A stretch of DNA of 64,000 nucleotides, from NCBI RefSeq assembly GCF_022458985.1, contig NC_061790.1, forward strand, positions 1,351,001 through 1,415,000. Reading direction: 5' to 3'. Every line of letters begins with the position of its first letter. Positions within the stretch are counted from its first letter, which is position 1. Position numbers and translations under genes: made by a program. Below are positions 1-14,141 of the stretch, in pieces. Origin of the DNA: Mugil cephalus. Lineage: Eukaryota > Chordata > Actinopteri > Mugiliformes > Mugilidae. Under the pieces are notes generated by a model, which was not told the origin of the DNA, did not search any database, and saw nothing but the letters and a program-made list of their open reading frames with translations.

Positions 1-907
1 CTTTTACAAGCTTGGTTCCACACTTAACCATATAGAACACCTGTTACATGCAGGTAAAAAAAAACTACATTTGATTCCAAAAACAAAGATAATGAGATCA
101 CCAGCAAGAAAGAAACAAATCTGTGGAAAAATGGAAAAAGGGGTGAGTGAGGGTTCAGGTAGATGTTGAACGTTTGAGTCTCTTCTCTCCTTCATGAGAC
201 TCTTTATTTTTGAGCAGCAGAGCAGGAAAAGAGGCCGATGTCCATTATTCCACCGTGATGTAATGAAGTCAGCTCCGTTCATGTGTGTCGTTGCTGCTGC
301 CTCTCTGACTCTCTGTGGTTGAGTTCAGTTTCATGTGTTTGGCCTCTGACGTCAAACCCAGACCGACCGGTCCGCCCGTGAATGAAGAGGACCGCAGACA
401 AAACACAAGGCCGGGCCCTAACACGCCACCAGGAGTCTCCATCTCCTGCACACAGCCTGATATTAGCCCCGAGGAGACAAAGCCGGAGCGAGAGTATGGG
501 CGGTGGACGCGACACTGTCTGGTCATGCATTTCGTGACATCCCTTTCAAAAATGTGTTTTCCTTGGCGTCTCCTGCCCAGTGACGTAAAACACGAAAAGC
601 TATGGGAAGAATTTATTAAACGGGTCAGACAAACATGGTCTGACAAAGAATGGACTCACAGCATCAAGAAGGACACAGTATCGACATCAAACATCAGCTG
701 ATTCACTCATTCGCTCAAAGATGGAGTCAGAGAAAAACTATTTGGTGTAAATGTCCAAAATGGTGCGAGAGACAAAGTTTACAACTGGATCAGCCGTTAG
801 CATATCGCCAGCCGCTATTGCTAATGTGTTATAGCTTGTTAGTCTCTCAATGCTAGCCTGGACAAAGCATTAGCTTCGAGATTAACTTAACGCATCACTC
901 CTCGTTT

Positions 908-1275
908 GTAGCTCCCAGTTAATATTAGCTCTTCCTAGCCTCCCAGCTAATAGCAGCTGTTCCCAGACGTCCAGCTAACAGTAACGATTCCTAGCCTTCC
1001 AACTAATAGTAGCTATTCCTATCCTTCCAGCTAACAGTAGCTCTTCCTAGCCTCCCAGCTAACAGTAGCTCTTCCTATCCTTCCAGCTAACAGTAGCTCT
1101 TCCTAGCCTCCCAGCTAGGTGTACCGTATGTACCAGCTGGTCGTTGTACTCTTTGTGGTGTTTTTTTTACATTTTCGGTCCAGACAGCGGAGACGTTGTT
1201 GAACTTTTGACAGAGCCAGGCTAGCTGCTTCCCTTGGGTTCCTGTCTTCATGCTAAGCTAAGCTAAGCTAAGCTG
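908..1275 (-). mobile_element. teleost interspersed repeat carrying 28-bp satellite
   Basis: On the minus strand this begins AGCTTAGCATGAAGACAGG, followed by AAGCAGCTAGCCTGGCTCTG, a phrase I recognise as a common teleost interspersed repeat, then units of a 28-bp satellite (GCTAGGAAGAGCTACTGTTA on the minus strand). No coding capacity. Boundaries are approximate and class unknown. Confidence 0.55.
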
Positions 1276-2464
1276 AGCCAAGCTTAGGATCTGTATTTAT
1301 TGTTTCTGTGAATCACCAGGGTGAGAATTAAAGTTGGTGGCCGAGGAAACCCGCCGATGCCTCGTGTTCTTATCCCTGTGCAGCGGCTCATGTATTCAAG
1401 CCTTCGTCGTGTGGTTACAGATGTCAGAAAATCCTCGACTGGACCATTTCTCTGCACGGCTGGTTATGTTCTTGGCTGTTTTCACATGCCCTCCTCCCCT
1501 CTTCCAAGACACCCGAGCATCCCTGAGCTGCAGTAACTCAACCAGGAGGACATCTGAGAGCCGTCTTAAAGTCACAGTAGACGGTTTGAAACTTAATCTG
1601 TTAAAAACTAAAGTTTTGTCTGATTCTAACTCTACAGTTGAACATTTTTTTTTCTGATGTCTTCATCCAGCTGCTCCCCACACACACCACCTCCCTCCTG
1701 GTTCACAAATTTAACAAGTCGGACGTGAGTGACGGGCGGAGACGATGTAACGGCCCCAGTGGACCCTGGTTCAGCAGCGGCAGGGTGGGTGGTCCACGCA
1801 CATTTCTACAATATGTCCGACGAATAAGGGAAGATGAGTCTGACCCGAGGGTCGCAGGGAGGCTTAAACATGAGACATGTTCTTAAAGACATTTATATAT
1901 AATATATAAAATAATCGTCATCTGGTTCTGTGATTAGTGAAGATGAGTCACGATAGACCAGAGAGGAGGAGCATCCCACACTGTCCACGCTCATTATTGT
2001 TAAAACGGTCAAGAGAAATACCAGATATGCATGTTTTTATTTCCTGATTTTTATTTTCCTTTTTCTTGGCTTGGTGGAAATAAAACTCCTTCTTTTTTCC
2101 TGAATTTTTTTTATGAATGCAGATGGAAGCATGTGCCCAAAAATGTCTCTGCTGTAACTGAGGGGTTGTACAGACTTTACTGATTAGGTAACAATAACAA
2201 CATGGACGCCTCCTAGAAGACAGGAGGAGGAGCCCAGAGGGAAGGAGGCCATACATCAACTATTTGACAAACTTATTAGAGCTTCAGAGGAATAACTGCT
2301 ACACTATCCCATCTAACAACACTGTGGAGGACTAGTAAATGCTGCTGATGCTACTGAGGAGCAGCCTGTTTTTATACAGACTATACATATCCACAGCTCA
2401 CAGGATGTAGTTCAGGTCATTACTTCCTACAAGGTAGATATTTGACAATAAAACTGGCACCTAT

Positions 2465-2780
2465 AAGCTAATAGCAGCTCTTCCTAGCCTTCCAGCTAAT
2501 AGCAGCTCTTCCTAGCTTCCCAGCTAATAGTCACTCTTCCTAGCTTCCCAATAATAGCAGCTCTTCCTAGCCTTCCAGCTAATCACAGCTCTTCCTAGCC
2601 TTCCAGCTAATAGCAGCTCTTCCTAGCCATCCAGCTAATCACAGCTCTTCCTAGCCTTCCAGCTAATAGCAGCTCTTCCTAGCCTTCCAGATAATAGCAG
2701 CTCTTCCTAGCCTTCCAGCTAATAGTTGCTCTTCCTAGCCTTCCACCTGATAGTTGCTCTTCCTAGCCTTCCAGCTAAAA
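2465..2780. repeat. 28-bp satellite array
   Basis: About eleven degenerate units of AGCTAATAGCAGCTCTTCCT plus AGCCTTCC, in the same orientation as the 0.9-1.1 kb copy. Confidence 0.9.
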
Positions 2781-4799
2781 GTAGACCCAGAAAATTAAGT
2801 TGTTCAATGTTTTGTAAAACAATAATTTAGTAAATGTTATAATTGCCTTAATACACTTTTACTTCTTTGCACACTTGACTTTCATCACATAACTTTAAAT
2901 GAATCTGAACTTGTACGACCGTACTTCAGGGTTCGGCTCAGTGCATCGTACTGTAAATCCTCGATCCATGGCTGAGATATTTGACCACCTGGACAGAACG
3001 TTTGGTTGTTAGAACATTTGTCCAGATCTTCATGTCTCAAAAAGACATGAAGACGTGTCAGTGGCTGAATGCAACTTAATGTTCAACGTTTCATTTGTCA
3101 GAAAAACCTTCTGATGACGTTGCTGAGCTGCTTCTAATTCTTTGTTTGGAGGCGGCGGCTGTGCGTTAGTTTCCTGGTTGCACCAGGCGGCCGTGACGTC
3201 CACCCGCCGGTCCAGAGTTTAGTTTCTGTCCTGCTGGTTTATGAGACAAACGGCGCCGTGTTTCTGGGATTCACTCGTTTAAAGCGTCCGATCAGAGCGT
3301 CCACGTCCTCATCTGCTGCTGATCAGACGGATCCACTCGACTGGACCTGCGAAGATATAAAGAAGATAAAGAATCAAACATAATTGTTGCAGGATTTATT
3401 ATGCGATAGACTTCACTTTGTGTTCTGTCTATTAATGTGTCATGAAAGCACAGAAACTCTAGTAATGAGTTGATTAAAGGCAGTTTTCTGTGAGTGGACA
3501 GTAACGTTAGAGCAGAACAAAGAGCGACTTTTATTTCTGCTAACGAGTGCTACTGTAGCGCTTTGCTGCAGCTCAGGAATTTTTATTGCTTTTCCAGACT
3601 TTTACATCAGGGTGACAATATGTTCACGGCCGAGGTTTGGACCCGCATCATTTTAGATGGATAGATTCAAGAGTCAAGAACTTTATTCACCATTTTGTGC
3701 ACAGACAAGCTGAGTTCATCAGGACTCAGTGTAAAAGAAGGTTAAAGATGTTTAAAAGAAATGATTTAATCCTCATACCTGATTTTAAAACTGTTACGTT
3801 GTTACCATTAAGGGACAAAAGTGTCCTTTTCAAAAACGCCCTAAAAATGACATTTACATAAATCTTTTAATCCACTTCAGTGCTAATCATAAATACCAAA
3901 CGTTTGATTATTTTTTGCCTTTTAACCCTTTATATTCCAGTGTCATGCAGAGACGACTATGAACCCACTCGTCCTCGTGACTTGTGTCTATTTTCTGTCA
4001 TAACAAACTTACAGCTACAGACACAGCCGGGCAGCAGTAACATTTTATTTTCAGTAAACAACATTTCAAAGTGTTTGCACAAACAGACAAGTTCTTTCAG
4101 TTTGAAATATCAAAAATTGCTAAAAGAAAAAAAAACACACACATTTACCAAATATGATGAAAAAGAAGAACTAAGCAGAACTAATATAATATAATAATAA
4201 TTAAAAAATACACTTTACTCCTTATCAGCATGAGAGTTAATGCAGTTAGTCAGAATAGAGAGACAAGAGAAAATGAATAAATAATATAAATAGATTAAAA
4301 ACTATGGATCTATGTTTAAATATGTGTGTAAATGTCATTAAAGCAGAAACATGAATCTCCACAACCCGACACAGAATTCACGCTGTCTGCTCCTCCGTTA
4401 ACAGCAGCTACTGGTACGTGTTTTGTTGTGCGTCTGTCAGACTGGGAGCAGTCGACTTTCATGGTTTTCAAGTTTTTAAGTCATGGCTGAGTTGCTGTGT
4501 CCTGTGTTCACCAGGAGAAGCTGGACAGACTGGACGGACCAGTAGGATGTAAAAGATGAGTCTGCACCCGACAAAGTAGTGCTACTTGTGTCATTTACAG
4601 GAGAGTTTTATTCATGTCAGCATGTTCTGAGTTCGTACACAAATGTTTAAATGAAACATGTTTTGCATCAGGCCTGAGGTGCTGGTGGGCGACTGACCTC
4701 CAGACAAATAAGAGTCCCATGATTTTAAAGCCTCCAGCTTCTATCAGGCCTTAACCGACTGTTAGAAAAACCTGTGTGATACATGTTTACACGCCTGCA

Positions 4800-5003
4800 C
4801 GTTACCACTGCTGCAACAAAACAACATATACTTTGTATTTATTTTAAAATATTTTTAGTATTATATTCTGACTTAGCTGTATTATCTTCTAAATCTTGCA
4901 CTATTTTGTAAATACTGAAAAGGAGCAGCTCTCTAATCTCATTGTACACTATATAATGACAATAAAGGCCATTCTGTTCTATTCTATTCTATTCTATTCT
5001 GTT
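4800..5003 (+). mobile_element. LINE-like 3' tail with (ATTCT)n
   Basis: TGTACACTATATAATGACAA then TAAAGGCCATTCTGTTC and a short ATTCT array, a form typical of fish LINE 3' ends. Class not assigned; the 5' boundary is approximate. Confidence 0.5.
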
Positions 5004-6924
5004 GGGTGATGAGTGGCTGAGCGCCGTTACTGCTGCTTTGTTTCTTCCTCCACAGCACAACTCTGGTGCTGGATGGATTCATTCATGCACAACATCCATC
5101 TCAGTGCAGCAGGTGATAAATGATATAATATATATATTTATATATGTATATGTGTAATAAATTATCCAAGTATTTGCGTGGACGGTGTATTCACAAATGG
5201 TTGGTGTGTGCTACTGTTTTAACGTCCTGAGACCAAACGTCCTCATCACTAGACGCTAGTTGGTGTGAAAACATGGCAGCGTTTCAGAGAATTCATTCCA
5301 CAGCTGATCAGGTGCAAATGTTACAGTTAAAACTTGTTTATTTATGATTCCTAGCTTTTCTAGTTTAATATGACACAAATGTAACAAATTCTATCAACAG
5401 CAACGAGATATTTCTTTGCTAATTAGCTTAGCAATACTCGTTTGAGGACGTTGGGAATTAATCATTTGCTGTGTTCAGTTTTATATTTTGTTGCATATTG
5501 GTGACTTTAATATAATATAAAATGAAATAATCCCAGTGTCCACATATGAGGACATTATTATTATTATTCCAAAAACTACTTCCTGTTCAAAGATAACGTT
5601 TAGTTTTTATACGTCTACTGATCCCAAAGGGAGGTTCAGTAAGTAATAAATGATAATATATATTAATAGTGATATGTGATATATAGTGACGTGTATCTGA
5701 AGGCGTCAGTAAACGTGATGCTGAAATAAACACACGGCTCCAGTGAAGAAGTCGCTGACGTTGGAAACGTTAACGGACTAAAAGCTTCAGAAAACAAACA
5801 GCTGGTGTTGAGCTGGAGCTCCGGGACTCTGTGCACATGAAGAGTAAAGCGTAAAGTCGTAAAGCAAAACTTTGACGTGTGTTTCCTTCCTCTGGTCAAA
5901 CCAGGGTCGACATCGTCCTCAGAGGTCACACCCTGAAAACCAGTGCAGGAGCAGAGACTGAAACCCTCCTAGTCTCTACGTTCTCCTACGTTTCTACTTC
6001 TCTCCATTCCTCCTTTCCTCGTTTCTCCGTTCTCCTCGTTCTCCTCATTTCTCCGTTTCTCATTCTCCTACGTTCTCCTCCGTTCTCCATCAGGTGATGA
6101 AATGATGAGAACATGGAGGCCAGAAATATCTATCACACTGTTTTTATTTTCATGTATAATCAGGTGTTTCTGACATTTTCCGCTGGTTGAGAGAAGAGTT
6201 TCTGCAGTAGATCGACTTAATGAACTCATTTATTGTCATGATGAGTGAATATTGTAGAATAATTCCTCACCACTGGTAAAACAGCAGGAGAATCAGATGA
6301 AAAGATTTTTACTGCAAATTTCCTCTTTAAAAAAACAGAACAGGGCTCTTTTTGATTAGCGGGGAGAGTTTGAAGATAATTTTTCAGTACGACTTTCAGG
6401 ACAAAACTGATTCATTTATGAAGCTCTTCTTTGCATAATGCAGCATTTGTGGAAGGTGTGGTTACTGGGCGGCCAATTCACCCGGCAACCGAAAGGGTGA
6501 AAGGGAGGATGAACTGAAACGTGTCTCATAACTTTAGAGTCCTGCAGGAAAAGTACAACAACTTGTAACTTTAGCCTGATAACACCTGCACAAAAGCAAA
6601 AACCCTCTAAACAACAGAGACGACTCCTTCGTTTGGACTTCGGCTTTGACCCGTGTGGTCCAGACATGTGTCCATGTGTCCATGTGTCCATGCATCACAG
6701 TGATGCAGCAACACTGAAAAGGATCTCGTTTGAAACAGTGTCTGAACGTCATCAAAAACACCCATATGGAGGTAGATATATATATATACTGGTATTCAGT
6801 ATGAGCTGATGCACCATCCAGCCCTAGTGGAAAAACAAAGATACACCAAAGCTGGATCCATGTGGACAGAGGAGAAGGAGACGTGGAGACATCTTGGTCG
6901 TCTTCTAAGACTCTAGACATTCAG

Positions 6925-7010
6925 GACATGGAGGAGGACATGGAGGAGGACATGGAGGAGGACATGGAGGAGGACATGCAGGAGGACATGGAGGAGGACA
7001 TGCAGGAGGA
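6925..7010. repeat. 12-bp array GGAGGACATGGA
   Basis: Seven units; the plus-strand frame MEEDMEEDMEED is an artefact of the period. Confidence 0.95.
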
Positions 7011-9528
7011 CACCACAGGTGCTTCTTCTACCGGCTCTGTTTACCTTCCTCTTCTGTGAGCGACTGTTTTTTGTTCCGGGGTCGAACGCGTCGTCTAGTT
7101 TAACTCTGATTAAGCCGTAAACATTTCCAATCTCATTATCTGTGTCTCAGTCAGATAAGAAGGATTCTGATATTAGTCGGAGTGAAGTGTTTACGTCCAG
7201 TTAAAGTCGGATTAAGGCAGTAATTTATTTATTTATTTTTCATGTGCATGTAAACACACTGAATGTAAAACCCTGTTTAAGGTCACGTGTGCACGTTGGG
7301 CCTCTGAACAAGTCCCTGCAAAAATATAAATACCAGCGTTAACCTTCCATAGATAAACTCAAGTCTTATCACAATCAGAATTAGTTAACATCTGGATTTC
7401 AGTCAGTTCCCACAGAGAGACTCCAGAACAACTTCTCTTCTGCCTGTATAGAAGTTTACTACTTAGAAAGATCGACAAGAGAATAATACAAGAAGCGAGC
7501 GTAGCTTTTATTATAAAAGCATAGACGTAGGTTGTAGGAAGCAGCCGTGCAGGAGTCTGTTTTAGTGTGAGGACGTTTTTTGGCCTGGTGAGTTATTTAG
7601 TGGTCAGACGACTTGGTTTTCCTCCACTGGGAGCTTTTAAACACCGGACAGGAGAAGACGTTGAGCTGTGACCTGTGTGGTCCAGACATGAGACCATGTG
7701 GGTGAAAGCTGAGGATTCTGTGTAGGACGGTGGAAGCTTGTTCACCCTCAGACGACCCGTAAAACCAACAATTCATCACGATTAATTGCTCATTAACACA
7801 ATCACTGCTCATTGTGAACGTGTCGAGACTGTTTCAGGTTCCACGGGGTCGACCGCACCTTAACTTTGAGCCTATTTAGAAAAAGCATCAAAGGCACAAA
7901 CACCAAGTAAAAGTCAAAGAGAAATACCGCGCTGCCACAGAGCTGCTCCGTCCCAGCAGCAGAGCTGCAGCAGATAAGTGGATCCCAGCGTTGTTGGCGG
8001 CGTCCGACCGGCTGCGACATGCCTGGAGTGAAGCCGAGCACGGCGGCAGCTCGACACGCTTCACCGCGCCTTTAAAGACCAAACCTGTGCAGGTGGAATA
8101 AAAGTCTGGTGTCTGCACATGAAATATGTCGAAATAATTGGCACAAATCTGCTGCACAAAACACAACAACACCCCCGTCTGTGACTCCACACAACACACA
8201 TCACCGTGTATGACATGAAGGCAGCGCGATGCCTTCACTGACCTGGGGAAAAGGAAAAGCTCTGTCACTTTTACTGTGAAAGAACTTGATCCGGGCAGAA
8301 GAACGTCTCCGTCTCCATCTCCATCACCTCCTCCTCCTCCACCTCCTCCTCTTCTTCCTCCTCCTCCTCCTCCTCCACCTCCTCCTCTTCTTCCTCCTCC
8401 GGCTTCTTCTTCCTTGTTTTGAAGGCAGAGGTCAAACTGTTGATGTGTTCTAAGCCCAGATGTTCCCATTAGATCTAAAGGAGAATTAACAGATCAGCAG
8501 CTCAGGTAAAAGACGTCGTGACAGGAAGAGACGGACGGACTGTGGCTTAGAAACCACTCAGGTTGGTGTGTGTTGTCCAGTCCAGTTTATTGTCCACCTC
8601 AGCAGGACTGGTCGTCGTCTCGGCCCCTGAGCTGCTGGTGTCGGTAGTTGGGGTCCAGTCCCAGCACCATAACTTCAGGTCATCAACAAACTGAAAAACA
8701 AACCCTCCTGATAAATGACGGGATGAGCAGGAGCATCATTCAAATTAAAATGTGACACAGGAAACGTCCAAGTTGATGTTTTTCTTTGTAAACACGGAGC
8801 AGAAATGATCCTCCAGGACGAAGTGTGTTAATATGCAGAGAGAAAATAATGAAAAAGTATTTGTGAAGTGATTAGACACAGAGCATCTGTTCTACAGAGA
8901 CTAATAAACTAATAAACTAAACGTTGTGTTTCTGTTGTGTCTTCAGTGTAACTGTTGATTATAAGTAGATATAAGTGACAGAGTCTAAAGATCCTCAGCA
9001 GGACTTGAACGCTGCTGTGCCGTGTGCTAACCAGCGTCGCTATCCTCTTTACTAACAGCATTTCCATAACGTGAGCACCTCAGCGCTGGATCCATAGTTT
9101 CTGATTTTGTCCGACAAATGTTTCCTCATCGGATCCTTGTGTCTCCTTAAAAACAGCAGGAACAGAAAACTGAGAAGGGTTTTTTTGGCTAGCTAGCCGT
9201 TAGCGAGTCATTTCCTTCAAACCAAGAAACTCAAAACTTAAAATCTCGTCTTTTTGAGTCATTTGACTTAACTTCTAACTTTTACTCCAAAGACACTGAG
9301 GAAAATGGATCAGAAATCCACCTGGTTCATGCTAATCGTTCATGCTAACGCTGCTATAGCTGAACTTCTTCTGGCTCCTCCCACTCCGCTCCACCAGCAG
9401 CTCTTTAGACCAATGAGCATGAATGACGGGGGCGGGGCATGACACCTGTCAATCACTTACAAGAATTAAATGAATGGAAGTTAATAAATCATTTAGAGAT
9501 AATCTCTGACTTTGGTTCTGTTTGGTTC

Positions 9529-9559
<31 letters not shown>

Positions 9560-9739
9560 CAGTAAACGTTCAGTGATAACAGTCAACTCCAAAAGCCTCA
9601 TTTTCTTGCATTTGAAAAACGTTCAAAAAAACCCATTTCCCAACGTCATTCAGCATTTAGCTAATGGAGATCTGCACCAGCATGTGGCGCTATCACCAGC
9701 CGCCATCAAAAACAACACAACACATTCACAGTAACACAA

Positions 9740-10330
9740 ACGCGGGAGGAAAGTGTCGGCGGGGAACTAAACCCTGGGTGGTAGCAGTTCTCTGGGCGAT
9801 GACATTCAGATGATTGAGCTGATTTCAGATACAACATGAACCCGTTCCCTCTGAACCTCACCACTGTTATTGTTATGTCTGTCTGTCAACACGCTGCAGC
9901 GACACAAACTGTTCATTAGAGATGGCATCAGGCGGCCAAAGGCAAACGGGTTGTGTTGTTCTAGCAGGTTGATATCCAGGTGAGATCTGTGTCTTCGTGC
10001 CAGTTGCGGTTAAATAAAAGCTTCGCCGCCGACGTTATCAGACGAACGCGTCGTTTTATGTCGGCAGGAGGAATGTTTTCTGGGTTTAGTTCTTTTTAAA
10101 GTGCGTCGTGTTATCTGCATTCTGACGCTTCGCTCGGATGGTCCGACAACAGAAACGCAATTTAGGTCATGTTTAAATATCTAACTAATAGCCTTTGTGC
10201 AGGTCTGTATAGCAGTTTAATCTGCAGACAATAGGCTGGTGGCTGGTCATTGAGAAACCCAGACATGCAAACAGCTCTTCAGAGACGTGGATTGTGGTTT
10301 GTTATTTTTAACCAGTTTCATCTCAGTGAC
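9740..10330. promoter_or_regulatory. candidate conserved non-coding region
   Basis: About 600 bp of complex, repeat-poor sequence between simple repeats, including TCTAACTAATAGCCTTTGTG and ACAATAGGCTGGTGGCTGG. Composition alone suggests constraint. Confidence 0.22.
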
Positions 10331-11519
10331 TATAAATGGCGCCGGGATTACATTTGATAAAGAGCTGTCAGTAGATCCAAATATTTAATCGCGATTAATC
10401 GCATGATAGAAATTAAATGTAGATGAATTGCTCTTTAGAAAAAAATCAGTTGTAATGAAGATGGAGGGATAAAGAAACAGTTTAGGAGGCTGTGCTATCA
10501 GCTGAGCGCCGGGTCTGGTTGGAAACGGTTCACGTCGACAATGAATACGAGAAAAAATAAAAACCTGACGCGGCTTCAAGCTGAAGCAGCTAAAAGTTAA
10601 ACGTTAAACGTTTTATTCCTTTATCTATTTAGGTTCATGTTTCTGCTTAATGTCTTCTTCTTCAGTGGTTCTTTGACACTACAGGTCGTGTTGTATTGTG
10701 TTGTATTGTGTCGTATTGTATTGTTTGTATTGTATCGTATTGTATCGTATTGTATTGTTTGTATTGTGTTGCATTGTGTTGCATTGTTGCTGACGTGTAA
10801 AGATCCGGCTTCGGTCAAGCTCCATCTTTTGTTATTTATTCCATCTCTGCCGATAAACCACAAGAACAATCGCGTCCTTGTAGCATTAAAATGTCGTCGT
10901 CCTCTTCGCTCGCTTCAAAGCTGCAAAAAAAAAAAAAAAAAAATCAAGAGGAAGAAGACGACTTCTTCTTCTTCTTCTTCTTCTGTTTTTGTCGCTTACT
11001 CGGGTCAAAGCTGCCAAACATGAGAGCAGAGGAATCTTTCCATAACAGATTTCTGTGGAATCAAACATTAGGTTCAGGTGTTTATTCAGGTAAATGCGTC
11101 TAAATCTAAATTGAAACCAGTTTTAATCGATCGTCTACACAAAGTTTAACCCTTTAACATCTCACTGGGTGGTTTATGTGACAGCAGCATCTTTCTGAAC
11201 CAGTCGATAAGAATATTATTAACCTCACAGCGTAATTATCAAAGTCATGTTTAAACTTTAGTATTTTTAGCAGCACATTGGTTTTATTCAGTCAAAAATG
11301 ACTTAGACATATAAGCTACTAGGCTTAAGTTCAGGATACATTAAACTTTTATGCAGGTTTTTCTTTTTTTTGTATTTTATTGACCTTTTATATAACTATT
11401 AGTGAAGCTTGTGCACTGTTTACGTTCGTTTCATGTCTGTGAGTTTTGTATTTGTGTTAAAAGACGTCATCACCCGACTACAACACAGATCTGTGACCTG
11501 ATAAACGTTTATATGTTTA

Positions 11520-11770
11520 ACCCTTTAACTTCCCTCTGGTGGTTTATGTGACAGCAGCATCTTTATCAACCAATCACAGCTCAGGACACAAGTTTGTGTA
11601 AATGCTGCATTTTAACTGTGTTCCAGCTTCAATTCCTCCAGAACTAAACCACTTAGAGAGATTCTGACTTTTGTGACAGAAACTTCAGAGTCTTGTCTTT
11701 AAAAAGAGACAAACACCATGAATGAGCTGCAACATGTTCATGAACAGGATTCAGTTACTTTGGCTACGTC
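11520..11770 (+). repeat. dispersed repeat copy 1
   Basis: Shares GTTTATGTGACAGCAGC, ACCAATCACAGCTCAGGAC, CCTCCAGAACTAAACCAC and CACCATGAATGAGCTGCA with the 17.7-18.1 kb copy and, inverted, with the 13.43-13.63 kb copy. A partial copy of its start lies near 11155-11215. Possibly a non-autonomous transposon. Confidence 0.7.
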
Positions 11771-12084
11771 CTAAACAGGATTTTTTTTTTCTGCAAAAAG
11801 GCTGAAATGAGATTAATCCTGAGGTTTGTGTCGGTCGTTCTGTCCCAAAAAAATAAAAGCTGTGTCTCAATAATAAGAACTCACATCAACGTCTCTCTGA
11901 AAACCAGCGTATTAGAATATCTTCACTAGTTTCCCTAATAAAGTGGCATCTGAGCCTCTGATGGAAATGGGTGAAGCTGTGCTGTGCAAACACATAAACC
12001 TGTAAATGAAATAAAAGCTGGTGACAGGAGGAGTAAAGCCGGCGTCACCTGATAAAAAAAAAAAAAAGAAGAAGGGAAGATTCT

Positions 12085-12270
12085 CCGTGTGACAGGTTAA
12101 GCCTCATAATTGATACCTGAGCTGTGGTTTAGCCGTAATTAGCCAGGGAGGCTAAGGTACGGTGGAAAAAGACTGCAGCCGAGCATCCACACACAACCAC
12201 ACAGCGTTCAGTCACGAATCTGTGTGAGGAGTCAACAAAGCTTCCTTATGAATAACTCGTCTTTCCCTCA
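12085..12270. promoter_or_regulatory. candidate conserved non-coding element near pax1
   Basis: Complex, repeat-free stretch with CTCATAATTGATACCTGAG and GCCGTAATTAGCCAGGG, homeodomain-type TAATTG/TAATTA cores in a moderate-GC setting unlike the flanks. Inference only; comparison with other fish would decide. Confidence 0.3.
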
Positions 12271-13429
12271 GTCAACCAGGTCAGAGAACATCCGCGAGAA
12301 AACAAGCCCCGACACAAACGTCCTCCAGTCGCAGCTGATCTGCTCGTCCTGAACTGACCTCTGAGCTCACGAGACGTTCAGATAAAAAAAAAAAAATCAG
12401 AAGAGCTCGATCCAGGAGGAGCTTCAAAGCATCTCATACACCTTTGTTTCCAGACCGCGGGTTTGTGTCTTATTCTCACTCAGACTTCCTGGTTAAATAA
12501 TAATAACAGTAATTAAAACACAGTTTAAAGTCGTTTTAAGTTCAAATAAATCAGCAGAAAGTTGTTGGTTCCTGCAGCAGAAGTTACATAAGCTCAAGAT
12601 AAATACGTGTTACGTGAAATTATTACAAATAACTGAGGTTTCTCATGGATTGAGTTGTAAAAACTTTCACACCTGGAATTAAAACGAGCTGCATGACGTG
12701 AGGAGATGATCCAGATTTAGGAACAAGCTGAAAAGTCTCTCACATGTTAAGTTCTGATTTATTTTAGACTCAGATTAAAACTCAGCAAACGCCCATTAAA
12801 ATAAAATGTCCCCGAACTGATACGACTTTAAACTTTAAAATGAGGGAAAATGTGGAACATTTTCATGAACATTAACACAAAACGTGTCATAAAATCTTTG
12901 TTTTTTTAATTTTTCTATATATTTTTTTAATTTTCCCCATAAATTTAAACTTCTTTAAATACACATTAACCCAAATCCAAGATATTTTAGTAAAGGGATG
13001 ATGGATAGTTTAATATTAAATGATAATAATAATAAGAGTTTAACGTAGAACACAAATAGAAATAGATCATTCATTCCAGGACACGTGTGGACGTCTCAGG
13101 TGGACGTTTGAATCCCTGAACAACACAAAGCAGCAGGTAATGGAGACGAGGACCAGGACTTATCTGTCTTCCTAAACCACTTCCTAAAGAGACGGCGTGA
13201 GACAAAGAGCCGGTGTTTGCTTGGTTCAGCTACGTTTACTCTGAGCTGTTTGCAGATGGTTCATCTTACACCGACTTCATCGGATCCACAAACTGGAGGA
13301 AAGAGAAGATGCTCACACAGGTTTCGATCCTCCAGACTCTTTCTTTCATTCAACGTTCACTAATTCCTTTAACCTCTCGTCATTCCAGACTGTTTAAGAC
13401 AAAGGAAACTGAAGGTTGTTCTTGGTTTT

Positions 13430-13630
13430 TTTGAATGACAAGACTTTGAAGTTTCTATCACAAAAGTCAGAATCTCTCAGTGGTTTAGTTCTGGAGGAAT
13501 TAAAGTTGGAACCCAGTTAAAAAATAAGAAGAAGTCAATGGGTCCATCTGATAAAATGTGTTGGTTGAATCTTATAATGACTTTTATCAATGAACGTGTT
13601 GCATCATGCAGCATTTACCCAAACACTTTT
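13430..13630 (-). repeat. dispersed repeat copy 2 (inverted)
   Basis: The reverse complement carries TTCCTCCAGAACTAAACCAC, GATTCTGACTTTTGTGA and CATTATAAGATTCAACCAAC, linking it to both other copies. Confidence 0.7.
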
Positions 13631-13689
13631 TTTTTTAGCTTATTTTAGGCTAATTTTAGGCTAAGCTAATGGGTAATTGCTGCACGATG

Positions 13690-13910
13690 CGATGAGCAGC
13701 TTCTCATTTCATTTCATCCTGTGGTGGAGGAGAAGATGTTAGTCTGGTGGAAAAGGGTCAAATCATTGGCTGGAAAACATCTGAGGAGACTGAAGCAGAA
13801 ACTAGTAAAACTGGGTTAAGAACTTTATTAAAAACTGGACGGACAGTGGAGAACCATGGTCCTCCAGGAACAAACGTGTCGCTTTAAATAAATCCTGCTT
13901 GTGGTGACTT
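13690..13910 (+). repeat. dispersed repeat, also at 37.86-38.09 kb
   Basis: Shares GAGCAGCTTCTCATTTC, TTAAGAACTT...AAAAACTGG and ACGGACAGTGGAGAAC with the second copy. Confidence 0.65.
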
Positions 13911-14135
13911 TGTGTCTTTTGTCCAGGTTGTGGATCAGACTAATTCCTGAGCACATGTGAAAATAAATAAAGCTCCAGTTAAAACCAGGAACCTGGAGCT
14001 GCAACGATCAGCGGCCGATTAATTATCTGAGTTGTTCGGTTTTAATATTAAACTGGACATAACTACAGCATAAGGATCAGTAACGTCCTCCACTAATAAC
14101 ATACTTACTTTCTTCCTCTGTATCATTTTTAAGTC

Positions 14136-14141
14136 TTTATT
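14136..14141 (-). terminator. candidate pax1 polyadenylation signal
   Basis: AATAAA on the minus strand, about 170 nt past the predicted pax1 stop. The region is AT-rich, so chance occurrence is possible. Confidence 0.4.

Noticed and set aside
315-701. Open frame with SDVKHEKLWEEFIKRVRQTW, vaguely like a THAP or transposase fragment
   Set aside because: No Cys/His zinc motif could be placed and the similarity is too weak to call by eye.
8990-9040. tRNA-like phrase (CAGGACTTGAACGCTG)
   Set aside because: No cloverleaf could be drawn around it; no acceptor or anticodon stem.
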